Shown here: positions 7,031 through 14,055 of the stretch, piece after piece
How positions within the stretch are numbered: position 1 is the first letter of the stretch
Layout: each line of letters starts with the position of its first letter
Source: Streptomyces sp. HSG2
GTDB lineage: Bacteria > Actinomycetota > Actinomycetes > Streptomycetales > Streptomycetaceae
Length of the DNA: 64,000 bases
Assembly (NCBI RefSeq): GCF_016598575.1
Contig: NZ_CP066801.1
Span: 3,348,001-3,412,000 of the forward strand
Direction: 5' to 3'
Made by a program: the position numbers and the translations under genes
Notes under the pieces: generated by a model
The model's database searches: none
What the model was told of the DNA's origin: nothing
The model's input: the letters and a program-made list of their open reading frames with translations, nothing else

Positions 7031-8479
7031 ATGACTCACCCCGAAGGTTCCGCCGCGCGGCAGCAGCGTGCGGACGCCCTGATGGACGAACGCTTTGTGC
7101 CGGTGGACACCGACAGCCTGGACGGTGAGCAGTACGATCGTGAGGAGCGCACCGCACTACGCCGGGTCACCGGGCTCTCCACTGAACTCTCCGACGTCAC
7201 CGAGGTCGAGTACCGCAGACTGCGCCTGGAGCGGGTCGTACTCGTCGGAGTCTGGATGTCTGGCTCCGTCGACGAGGCCGAGAGCTCACTCGCCGAACTG
7301 GCCGCGCTGGCGGAGACGGCAGGCGCCCTGGTGTGCGACGGGGTCATCCAACGGCGGCAGGAACCCGACCCCGCGACCTACATCGGATCGGGCAAGGCCG
7401 CGGAGCTGCGCGAGATCGTAGAGGAGGCCGGTGCCGACACGGTCGTATGCGACGGAGAACTGAGCCCCAGCCAGCTGGTCCACCTTGAGGACGTCGTACG
7501 CGTCAAGGTCGTGGACCGTACCGCGCTGATCCTGGACATCTTCGCGCAGCACGCCAAGTCCCGCGAGGGCAAGGCTCAGGTGGCACTGGCCCAGATGCAG
7601 TACATGCTCCCCAGGCTGCGCGGCTGGGGCCAGTCGATGTCCCGGCAGATGGGCGGCGGAGGCGGGGGCGGCATGGCGACCCGCGGACCCGGCGAGACGA
7701 AGATCGAGACCGACCGGCGGCAGATCCACGAGCGGATGGCCAAACTCCGCCGGGAGATCGCCCAGTTGAAGACCGGACGGGACATCAAGCGCGAGGAGCG
7801 GCGGCGCAACAAGGTGCTGTCGGTCGCCCTCGCGGGGTACACCAACGCCGGCAAGTCCTCCCTGCTGAACCGGCTCACCGGCGCCGGAGTGCTCGTGGAG
7901 AACGCGCTGTTCGCCACTCTGGACACGACGGTGCGCCGCGCGGAGACCCCGAGCGGCCGCACCCACACCATCGCCGACACCGTTGGTTTCGTGCGGCACC
8001 TTCCGCACCACCTTGTCGAGGCGTTTCGCTCCACGATCGAAGAGGTGGCGGACGCGGACCTGGTGCTGCACGTGGTGGACGGCTCGCACCCGGAACCGGA
8101 AGCGCAACTCGCCTCCGTCCGGGAGGTCCTGGCGGAGGTCGGCGCCGGCGGGATCAGGGAGGTCGTCGTAGTCAACAAGGCAGACGCCGCCGACCCCGAC
8201 GTGCTCTTCCGCCTGCTGGAGGCGGAGCCGGGCTCGATCGCCGTCTCCGCGCGCACCGGAGACGGTGTCGAGGCCCTGCGGGACCTTGTCGACGCCCTTC
8301 TGCCGCACCCCGAGGTGGAGATCGAGGCCATGATCCCCTACACCCAGGGCGGCCTGATCGCGCGGGCCCACCAGGAGGGCGAGGTGCTCTCGGCCGAGCA
8401 CACCGAGCAAGGGACCCTGCTCAAGGCGAAGGTGGGGCCGGAACTGGCGTCCGTGCTACGGGCCTACCCCCAGCCGTGA
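7031..8479 (+). CDS. HflX-type ribosome-splitting GTPase
   Basis: A 482-residue GTPase of the HflX family. The N-terminal HflX domain includes YIGSGKAAEL and DGELSPSQL; a Gly-rich linker (MGGGGGGGMATRGPGETKIETDRR) leads to the G domain with G1 GYTNAGKS (269-276), G3 DTVGF, G4 NKAD and G5 SARTG. HflX binds the 50S subunit and splits stalled 70S ribosomes; HflX variants give macrolide/lincosamide resistance in Listeria and mycobacteria. The ATG at 7031 follows AGAAAGGA at a good distance; an in-frame ATG at 6879 lacks one. Streptomycetes have a housekeeping hflX elsewhere (SCO5796 in S. coelicolor, from memory), so this island copy is probably a resistance paralogue. It is followed at once by a strong terminator, so it is a single-gene transcript beside the ABC-F gene. 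Confidence 0.9.
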   Translation: MTHPEGSAARQQRADALMDERFVPVDTDSLDGEQYDREERTALRRVTGLSTELSDVTEVEYRRLRLERVVLVGVWMSGSVDEAESSLAELAALAETAGALVCDGVIQRRQEPDPATYIGSGKAAELREIVEEAGADTVVCDGELSPSQLVHLEDVVRVKVVDRTALILDIFAQHAKSREGKAQVALAQMQYMLPRLRGWGQSMSRQMGGGGGGGMATRGPGETKIETDRRQIHERMAKLRREIAQLKTGRDIKREERRRNKVLSVALAGYTNAGKSSLLNRLTGAGVLVENALFATLDTTVRRAETPSGRTHTIADTVGFVRHLPHHLVEAFRSTIEEVADADLVLHVVDGSHPEPEAQLASVREVLAEVGAGGIREVVVVNKADAADPDVLFRLLEAEPGSIAVSARTGDGVEALRDLVDALLPHPEVEIEAMIPYTQGGLIARAHQEGEVLSAEHTEQGTLLKAKVGPELASVLRAYPQP

Positions 8480-8526
8480 CCCAGGGTGGGAGGGCCGGGA
8501 GGCGGACCCGGCCCTCCCACCCTGGG
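8480..8526 (+). terminator. perfect 20-bp stem terminator after hflX
   Basis: The arms at 8480-8499 and 8507-8526 are perfectly complementary over 20 bp with a 7-nt loop; the stem starts one base after the hflX stop codon. There is no U tract, as is usual for Streptomyces terminators. It separates hflX from the ABC-F promoter 16 bp downstream. Confidence 0.85.
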
Positions 8527-8541
8527 CTCAGGCCAGACCGG

Positions 8542-8571
8542 TTGCCGGTGCAGCCTCGTACCGACTACGCT
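8542..8571 (+). promoter_or_regulatory. promoter of the ABC-F gene
   Basis: TTGCCG (8542-8547) and TACGCT (8566-8571) with an 18-nt spacer resemble a HrdB-type promoter. A start about 7 nt after the -10 box falls at about 8578, exactly on the ATG of a four-codon ORF. Confidence 0.65.
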
Positions 8572-8577
8572 GGCGGC

Positions 8578-8592
8578 ATGGGTTCCCTGTGA
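8578..8592 (+). CDS. four-codon leaderless mini-ORF (MGSL) before ABC-F
   Basis: ATG GGT TCC CTG TGA lies exactly where transcription should begin, so it would be translated without a Shine-Dalgarno sequence. Short upstream ORFs that let drug-stalled ribosomes change leader folding are known before ABC-F and other resistance genes. Two hairpins (8614-8649, 8674-8701) follow. It is a candidate based on position only. Confidence 0.45.
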   Translation: MGSL

Positions 8593-8613
8593 TCGGTACG
8601 TGTGGTCCGCGAA

Positions 8614-8701
8614 GGCGTGGGACGTCGAGCCTGGCTCCGTCACCACGCCCCGCCGTGCACCTCTGAGGAAACAACCGCACCGCGATCCTTCGCCGTGCGG
8701 T
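8614..8701 (+). promoter_or_regulatory. two leader hairpins, candidate attenuator of ABC-F
   Basis: The first hairpin pairs GGCGTGG (8614-8620) with CCACGCC (8643-8649), continues GACG/CGTC past a one-base bulge and ends in GAG/CTC around CCTGG. The second pairs ACCGCAC (8674-8680) with GTGCGGT (8695-8701), with GCG/CGC inside past a C-C mismatch. Both lie between the mini-ORF and the ABC-F start and have no coding role. Confidence 0.5.
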
Positions 8702-8772
8702 ATTCCCACCGAACGGATCCCCTCCCGACGGTCTTCTGCGTGCGCGGCGACATCACTCAAACCAGTGACGAT

Positions 8773-8786
8773 CAGGAGGACTCCTG
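8773..8786 (+). promoter_or_regulatory. self-complementary ribosome binding site of ABC-F
   Basis: AGGAGG (8774-8779) lies 8 nt before the GTG start and decides it. The site is embedded in the palindrome CAGGAGGACTCCTG, so the ribosome site can pair with the sequence just before the start codon. The loop is only 2-4 nt, so the hairpin is weak unless helped by other pairing. Confidence 0.6.
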
Positions 8787-8787
8787 C

Positions 8788-10443
8788 GTGTCGACAGCGC
8801 AACTCGCCCTGCATGACATCACCAAGCGTTACCAGGACCACGTCGTACTCGACCGGATCGGCGTCACGATCAAGCCGGGCGAGAAGGTCGGTGTCATCGG
8901 GGACAACGGATCCGGCAAGTCCACGCTGATCAAACTCATCGCCGGGCAGGAACAGCCCGACAACGGCGCGCTCACCGTAGTCGCGCCCGGTGGAGTCGGC
9001 TATCTGGCCCAGACACTGGAACTGCCGCTGGACGCCACGGTCCAGGACGCCGTCGATCTGGCCCTGGCCGACCTGCGGGAACTGGAGGAGGGCATGCGCC
9101 GGGCCGAGGCCGAGCTGGCCGAAAGGCCGCACCAGGAAGAGCCGGATGCCGAACTCGCCGCCCTCCTGGAGGGCTACGCCGTGCTGGTCGATCGGTACCA
9201 GGCTCGGGGCGGCTACGAGGCCGACTCCCGGGTGGAGATCGCGCTGCACGGACTCGGGCTGCCCGGGCTGGACCGCGGCCGGAAGCTGGGCACCCTGTCC
9301 GGCGGCGAGCGGTCGCGCCTCGCCCTGGCCGCGACTCTGGCCTCGGAACCCGAACTGCTGCTGCTGGACGAGCCGACCAACGACCTGGACGACCGGGCCG
9401 TGGGCTGGCTGGAGGAACACCTGCGGAGGCACAAGGGCACCGTCGTCGCAGTCACCCACGACCGGCTGTTCCTCGACCGGCTCACGACCACGATCCTGGA
9501 GGTCGACTCCGGCACGGTGGCCCGCTACGGCAACGGCTACGAGGGCTATCTGGCGGCCAAGGCGGCCGAACGACAGCGTCGGCTTCTGGAGTACGAGCAG
9601 TGGCGCGCCGAACTGGACCGCAGCCGCGAGCTGATCACGTCCAACGTGGCACGGCTGGACAACATCCCGCGCAAGCTTCCCGTCGCCGTCTTCGGCGCCG
9701 GGCAGTTCCGGAGGCGCGGACGGGGCCACGGCGCGATGGTGCGGATCCGCAATGCCAAGGAACGGGTCGCACGGCTGACCGAGAACCCCATCGCGCCGCC
9801 GCCCGAGCCGCTCACCTTCACCGCGGAGATCAGCACCGAGGCCGCACAACCGGAGGAGACGGTGGCCGAACTCACCGGCGTACGGGTGGACGACCGGCTC
9901 GGCATCGACGCCCTGCGCCTCGGGCCCGGTGACCGGCTGCTGATCACCGGCCCCAACGGGGCCGGCAAGACGACACTGCTGCGCGTGCTCTCCGGGGAGC
10001 TGACGCCCGACAGCGGATCGGTGCGGGTTTCGGGCCGGGTCGGGCATCTCAGGCAGGAACAGGCACCATGGCCGACGGGGACGACAGTGCTTCAGGCCTT
10101 CGGCAGTGGACGGGTCGGCGACATCGACGAGCACACCGAGGCACTGCTCTCGCTCGGGCTGTTCAGCCCGGACGACCTGCGGCAGCGGGTGGAGACACTG
10201 TCGTACGGGCAGCGACGCCGCATCGAACTGGCCCGGCTCGTGACCGAGCCGGTGGACCTGCTGCTGCTGGACGAGCCCACCAACCACCTCTCGCCCGCGC
10301 TCGTCGAGGAACTGGAGGAGGCGCTGACCGGCTATCAGGGCACGGTGGTCGTCGTCACCCACGACCGGCGCATGCGATCCCGCTTCAACGGCGCCCACCT
10401 GACGCTGCGTGACGGGCTCGTGGCCGAGTTCACCGCCGCCTGA
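8788..10443 (+). CDS. ABC-F ribosomal protection protein, TlrC-like
   Basis: A 551-residue soluble protein with two ABC domains and no membrane segments. Walker A motifs are GDNGSGKST (38-46) and GPNGAGKTT (388-396), signatures LSGGE (170) and LSYGQ (471), and Walker B/catalytic Glu LLLLDEPTN with Glu195 and Glu496. The interdomain linker (about 245-340, with RRLLEYEQWRAELDRSREL and FRRRGRGHGAM) is long, as in antibiotic-resistance ABC-F proteins that reach the peptidyl-transferase centre from the E site and dislodge macrolides, lincosamides, streptogramins or pleuromutilins. Overall it closely resembles TlrC of the tylosin producer, as I remember it. No antibiotic biosynthesis genes are nearby, so it is more likely acquired or intrinsic resistance than producer self-protection. 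Which drug is handled is not predictable here. Confidence 0.92.
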   Translation: MSTAQLALHDITKRYQDHVVLDRIGVTIKPGEKVGVIGDNGSGKSTLIKLIAGQEQPDNGALTVVAPGGVGYLAQTLELPLDATVQDAVDLALADLRELEEGMRRAEAELAERPHQEEPDAELAALLEGYAVLVDRYQARGGYEADSRVEIALHGLGLPGLDRGRKLGTLSGGERSRLALAATLASEPELLLLDEPTNDLDDRAVGWLEEHLRRHKGTVVAVTHDRLFLDRLTTTILEVDSGTVARYGNGYEGYLAAKAAERQRRLLEYEQWRAELDRSRELITSNVARLDNIPRKLPVAVFGAGQFRRRGRGHGAMVRIRNAKERVARLTENPIAPPPEPLTFTAEISTEAAQPEETVAELTGVRVDDRLGIDALRLGPGDRLLITGPNGAGKTTLLRVLSGELTPDSGSVRVSGRVGHLRQEQAPWPTGTTVLQAFGSGRVGDIDEHTEALLSLGLFSPDDLRQRVETLSYGQRRRIELARLVTEPVDLLLLDEPTNHLSPALVEELEEALTGYQGTVVVVTHDRRMRSRFNGAHLTLRDGLVAEFTAA

Positions 10444-10457
10444 TCGCTGGGTCCGTA

Positions 10458-10498
10458 CGGACGGAGAGACGGCCGACGGGGGTCCGTCCCTCCGTCCG
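10458..10498 (+). terminator. terminator after ABC-F gene
   Basis: CGGACGGAG (10458-10466) pairs with CTCCGTCCG (10490-10498), and after one mismatch GACGG pairs with CCGTC. The hairpin starts 15 nt after the ABC-F stop and lies between two convergent genes. Confidence 0.75.
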
Positions 10499-10563
10499 AT
10501 CAGAGGCGGACGAGCAGGGTTTTCGCGGCGCCGGTAGTTGCCACCAGCCGCTAACAGCAAGGG

Positions 10564-11631
10564 TCACGTCGGACGGCGTGCGGCGGGGTCGCGTTCGGCG
10601 ACGTGTCGGGCGACCGAGTCGACTCCGGGGCGGGCGTAGCGCTCAAGGGAGCGGACGGAAGCGTGGCGGGAGCGGGCCAGCAGCATCGGGGTCGAGGTGC
10701 CATCCTCAGCGTCGTGTGTCAAGGCGCTGTGACGTAGGCGGTGGAGCGTCCACCCGTCCAGGTTTTCGATGTCCTCGGGCGAGGCGAGGGGGTTGGCCAG
10801 CAGCCTTGTGTTCTCCTCGAAGATCTCCTCAGCCCGGCGGTAGGAGAGCCGGGCCCTGCTGGTCTCCGGACAGACGTCGAGCGTCGGCGTCCCGGCGGGG
10901 GCCCTGCGGTCGGTGAGGAACAGCGGTCCGCGGGTACGGCGGCCGATGAGGCGGGGCAGGAGCTGGGCGGTGCCCGACTGCCAGTGAATCCACTCGGTCG
11001 CCCCGCCCTTGGCGGTGATCTTCCCCCGTTTGTCCTGCGGGTAGAGGTCTTCCACATTCAGGCACAGCACCTCGTCGGCCCGTGCGGCGGACTCGTAGAG
11101 CATCTTCCACTGCGTCTTCTCCCGCAGGGCGACGTCCAGCCGCCACAGGGCGGCGATCTGGTTCTCCGCGAGGGCCTTGGTGCGGTCGGGCGGCGCCGGC
11201 CGCCGCTCGATGCCGATCGTCGGATCGCATCCGATCCAGCCCTGGCGCTGCCACCAGCCGATCGCCTTGCGCGCGATGGACAACTCCCGGTTGACGGTGT
11301 CGGCGTCCATCTCGTCCGCCCGCGCCGCCGCCAGTTCGGCCAGCACTTCCGGCAGCGCCGGGTCGTCGATCGCGGCGATGGGGAAGACGGGCGGCTCCGC
11401 GCCGCGGCGGGCGGGTCCGGTCGGCGCGGGTTCACCGGCGAGCATCCATCCCCATGTCGTGAGCGAGATCCGGTAGATCCGCGCCGAGGACTGAGCGATG
11501 CCCGCACCGGTGAGGTACCGCTCGACCGCCGCGGCGTACGACGACGGCGGGGCAGACAGGGGCACCACCCGGGCGCGCGGCAGCCGGAACGCGCCCCCGC
11601 TCCAGAGGTCGGTCACCGGTTCGATCGTCAC
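10564..11631 (-). CDS. tyrosine site-specific recombinase (phage-type integrase)
   Basis: A 355-residue tyrosine recombinase. The N-terminal half has a SAM-like core-binding domain (SSYAAAVERYLTGAGI ... ARIYRISLTTWGWML); the C-terminal catalytic domain keeps all main residues: Arg in YESAARADEVL, HRLRH (His-x-x-Arg), His323 in SRHASVRSL and the nucleophile Tyr332 in ERYARP. It should therefore be able to cut and rejoin DNA. The GTG at 11631 follows GGGAGGG; a longer frame exists up to 11706. The palindrome at 11731-11763 and a third half-site at 11656 lie just upstream. It is a likely agent of island mobility, but no attachment site pair was found, and it could instead be a stand-alone recombinase. 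Confidence 0.85.
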   Translation of the reverse strand: MTIEPVTDLWSGGAFRLPRARVVPLSAPPSSYAAAVERYLTGAGIAQSSARIYRISLTTWGWMLAGEPAPTGPARRGAEPPVFPIAAIDDPALPEVLAELAAARADEMDADTVNRELSIARKAIGWWQRQGWIGCDPTIGIERRPAPPDRTKALAENQIAALWRLDVALREKTQWKMLYESAARADEVLCLNVEDLYPQDKRGKITAKGGATEWIHWQSGTAQLLPRLIGRRTRGPLFLTDRRAPAGTPTLDVCPETSRARLSYRRAEEIFEENTRLLANPLASPEDIENLDGWTLHRLRHSALTHDAEDGTSTPMLLARSRHASVRSLERYARPGVDSVARHVAERDPAARRPT

Positions 11632-11655
11632 GTCCGCCCCACCCTCCCAGCCCTG

Positions 11656-11666
11656 CCGCAGTAAAT
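11656..11666 (+). repeat. extra half-site CCGCAGTAAAT near recombinase start
   Basis: The 11-mer CCGCAGTAAAT recurs here, 25 nt upstream of the recombinase GTG, and again in both arms of the palindrome at 11731-11763. Three copies of an A/T-rich 11-mer within 110 bp of 70 % GC DNA are unlikely to be chance. Confidence 0.6.
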
Positions 11667-11730
11667 GCGTACACCTCGCCCCGGCGGCCGCGATGCCCCG
11701 CAACAAGTCGCAGTGATCACCATAGAGGTC

Positions 11731-11763
11731 CTACCGCAGTAAATCCGGCATTTACTGCGGTAG
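11731..11763. repeat. perfect 14-bp inverted repeat with 5-nt spacer beside recombinase
   Basis: CTACCGCAGTAAAT (11731-11744), spacer CCGGC, then ATTTACTGCGGTAG (11750-11763). The right arm overlaps the stop codon of the WYL regulator gene. The size matches recombinase core sites (13- to 14-bp arms around a short spacer), but it could equally be an operator of the recombinase gene or a terminator of the regulator gene. Confidence 0.7.
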
Positions 11764-12726
11764 TTCTTCCGGTTTCCGCTGGGCGGCTGCGGTGAGCTGG
11801 GCGGCCAGATCCTTGAGCGCCTGCCGCAGTTCGTCGGGATGGTGGATGGTGAAGGGCCACTCCAGGGAGGCGAGCATGTGGGCCATGCCGTCCAGCCGTT
11901 CTGCCCGTGCGTGCATGAGAACACCGGTGGGCTGGGCGGTGAGGGTCACCGCTGAGCGAGGCAGTCGGCAGGCGATCTCATCGAGGGGGCCATGGATCGT
12001 CACCTCGACCTGCCAACGGTAGGGCCCCTGGGCGAGGGTCGAGGTCAGGTGGGCGACGGGGTCGAAGCCGTCGGGTGCGGTGAAGCTGTCGGCTCGGGAG
12101 GTGACGGAGGCGATGCGGTCGATACGGAAGGTACGCAGGCTGTCGCGGAGGTGGTCGTGGCCAACGACGTACCAACGGCCGGTGTGGAAGACCACGCCGT
12201 AGGGGTCGATGTCGCGTTCGGTGTGTTCCTGGCGCCAGGACTGGTGGCTGATACCGATGGTCGCGCGGGCGCGGGAGGCCTGGGCCAGTGCCAGCAGGAC
12301 GTCGGTTCCGGGTGCCTGCCCAATCACGGTGTTGGCGGTGAACGACAGGGTCTCCCGCATGGCGGCGAGCGGTTCGCGCAGGGCGTGCGGGAGCACCCGC
12401 TCGATCTTGGCCAGGGCACCGGCACTGGCCGGCGCGGTGGTGCCCATGCCCAGACGTTCTGCCGCGAGCAGGCCAAAGACGACGGCGAGAGCCTCGTCAT
12501 TGGTGAGGACCAGGGGTGGCATCCGGTAGCCGCGGGCCAGTCGGTAGCCGCCGTAGCGGCCGCGTTCGGCCTCCACGGGGATGCCCAGCTCCCGCAGGTG
12601 CGCGGTGTACCGGCGCACTGTGCGCACGTCGGTGTCCAGCCGGTCGGCCAGCTCCGTCCCGGTGAGCCGGGCGTTGGACTGGAGGAGTTCCAGCAGGGTC
12701 AGCACACGGGTCAAGGGATGCGACAT
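11752..12726 (-). CDS. HTH-WYL transcriptional regulator (YafY type)
   Basis: A 324-residue regulator with an N-terminal DeoR-like helix-turn-helix (RVLTLLELLQSNARLTGTELADRL, then TVRRYTAHLRELG) and a central WYL domain (about 135-215, including GVVFHTGRWYVVGHDHLRDSLRTFRIDRI) plus the C-terminal WCX part. WYL domains sense ligands such as nucleic acid or small molecules; YafY-type regulators often sit divergently from the gene they control. Here the divergent partner is the alpha/beta hydrolase gene that starts at 12806, 80 bp away, and is now interrupted by an IS. The stop codon overlaps the palindrome at 11731-11763. Confidence 0.88.
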   Translation of the reverse strand: MSHPLTRVLTLLELLQSNARLTGTELADRLDTDVRTVRRYTAHLRELGIPVEAERGRYGGYRLARGYRMPPLVLTNDEALAVVFGLLAAERLGMGTTAPASAGALAKIERVLPHALREPLAAMRETLSFTANTVIGQAPGTDVLLALAQASRARATIGISHQSWRQEHTERDIDPYGVVFHTGRWYVVGHDHLRDSLRTFRIDRIASVTSRADSFTAPDGFDPVAHLTSTLAQGPYRWQVEVTIHGPLDEIACRLPRSAVTLTAQPTGVLMHARAERLDGMAHMLASLEWPFTIHHPDELRQALKDLAAQLTAAAQRKPEELPQ

Positions 12727-12859
12727 GGATCACTCGGCATTTCAGGGCGGATTCTGTCCTGTATCGACTTTACGCTCCGGGCAGCACCTACTTCTGGGAG
12801 ATCACATGGCCACCTTCGTACTCGTTCCCGGGGCCTTGACCCCGAATCCTGGACACGGG

Positions 12860-13759
12860 CTATGCGGCTTGAGCCAGCGTAGTTGATGTTGCGGCGAGTG
12901 CCGTCTCGTAGGCGATCGGGCTGCGTTGTCCGAGTCGTGAGTGGCGGCGTCGGGTGTTGTAGCGGTTCAGCCATCGGAAGGCGTCGAGCCGGGCTTCGCG
13001 CTCGCTGGACCAGCTCTTGCGGCCTTGGAGGGTTTCCCGCTTGAACGTCGCGTTGAAGGACTCGGCCAGCGCGTTGTCCGCCGAGCTGCCGACCGCGCTC
13101 ATGGACTGGCGGACACCGGCCTTCGAGCAGGCGTGGGCGAAGGCCCGACTGGTGTATTGCGCCCCGTGGTCGCTGTGCATGACGGCCCCCGCGAGGCTGC
13201 CGCGGGTCCGTATCGCCGCGTCCAGGGCATCGGTGACGAGCTCGGTCCGCATGTGATCGGCCAGCGCCCATCCGGCCAGGCGGCGCGAGGCGAGGTCGAT
13301 GACCGTGGCGAGATAGAGGAACTTCCCACCGTCCAGCGGGAGATACGTAATATCGCCGGCATACCTGGTGTTCGGCTCCGTGGCGGTGAAGTCCCGGCCG
13401 ATCAGGTCGGGCGCCTTCGCGGCGGCCGGGTCCGGGACCGTGGTGCGGTGTCTGCGGCGCAGGCGCGTCCCGGCGATACCGGCAGTGCGCATGAGGCGGG
13501 CGACGCGCTTGTGGTTGACGCGCTCACCGTCCTCGCGGAGCTCGGCGGTGATCCTGGGGACACCGTAGGTGCCGTCCGACTCCCGGTGGACGGTTTGGAT
13601 CCGTGCGGCGAGCTGGGCGTCGGCCGCCCGGCGGGCCGCCCGGTCCGGTGCGGTCCGGCGACAGTAGTAGAAGCTGGAGCGGGCGATGCCCAGGACCTGG
13701 CACAACCGCTTCACGCCGTATCGGCGCTGGTGGTCGCAGACGAACTGGAAGCGGTTCAC
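12860..13759 (-). CDS. IS3 transposase OrfB (DDE integrase)
   Basis: The 299-residue catalytic subunit. After an HTH_21-type N-terminus (RRYGVKRLCQVLGIARSSFYY) comes the rve integrase core with the three acidic residues in GDITYLP, HSDHGAQY and LAESFNATFK. It begins with GTG that overlaps the TGA of orfA. In IS3 elements OrfB is mostly made as an OrfAB fusion by -1 frameshifting near the overlap. All catalytic residues are present, so the element may be active. Confidence 0.92.
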   Translation of the reverse strand: MNRFQFVCDHQRRYGVKRLCQVLGIARSSFYYCRRTAPDRAARRAADAQLAARIQTVHRESDGTYGVPRITAELREDGERVNHKRVARLMRTAGIAGTRLRRRHRTTVPDPAAAKAPDLIGRDFTATEPNTRYAGDITYLPLDGGKFLYLATVIDLASRRLAGWALADHMRTELVTDALDAAIRTRGSLAGAVMHSDHGAQYTSRAFAHACSKAGVRQSMSAVGSSADNALAESFNATFKRETLQGRKSWSSEREARLDAFRWLNRYNTRRRHSRLGQRSPIAYETALAATSTTLAQAA

Positions 13760-14055
13760 CAGCGCGTCTCCCCGGCGAAATACTTCGCGGCCTTCCGCAG
13801 GAGCTCGCGTTCCTCCTCCAGCTCGCGGATCTTCTTCCGCGCGGCGGCGAGCTCTGCCTGAAGCGAAGACTCCGGCACCGCCGGACCCTCCGGGCGGCGG
13901 CCACGGGGACGGGCGGCACCGGCCGCCCGGATCCAGTTCCTCAGCGTCTCCGGGTTGACCCCCAGATCAGCGGCGACCGACTTGATCGTCGCCCCGGGCC
14001 GCGACTCGTACAGCGCGACCGCGTCCGCCTTGAACTCAGGCGGGTAGTGCTTCAT
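13756..14055 (-). CDS. IS3 transposase OrfA
   Basis: The 99-residue DNA-binding subunit, starting at MKHYPPEFKADAV. A helix-turn-helix (IKSVAADLGVNPETLRNWI) is followed by a leucine-zipper-like helix near the end (LQAELAAARKKIRELEEERELLRKAAKYF) used for dimerisation. It ends in FAGETRW and overlaps orfB by 4 bp, the place where frameshifting to OrfAB would occur. Confidence 0.9.
   Translation of the reverse strand: MKHYPPEFKADAVALYESRPGATIKSVAADLGVNPETLRNWIRAAGAARPRGRRPEGPAVPESSLQAELAAARKKIRELEEERELLRKAAKYFAGETRW

Noticed and set aside
2511..10443. Antibiotic biosynthesis cluster around afsQ or the ABC-F gene
   Set aside because: No polyketide synthase, peptide synthetase or tailoring genes occur in the window; AfsQ is a global regulator and ABC-F resistance also occurs in non-producers.
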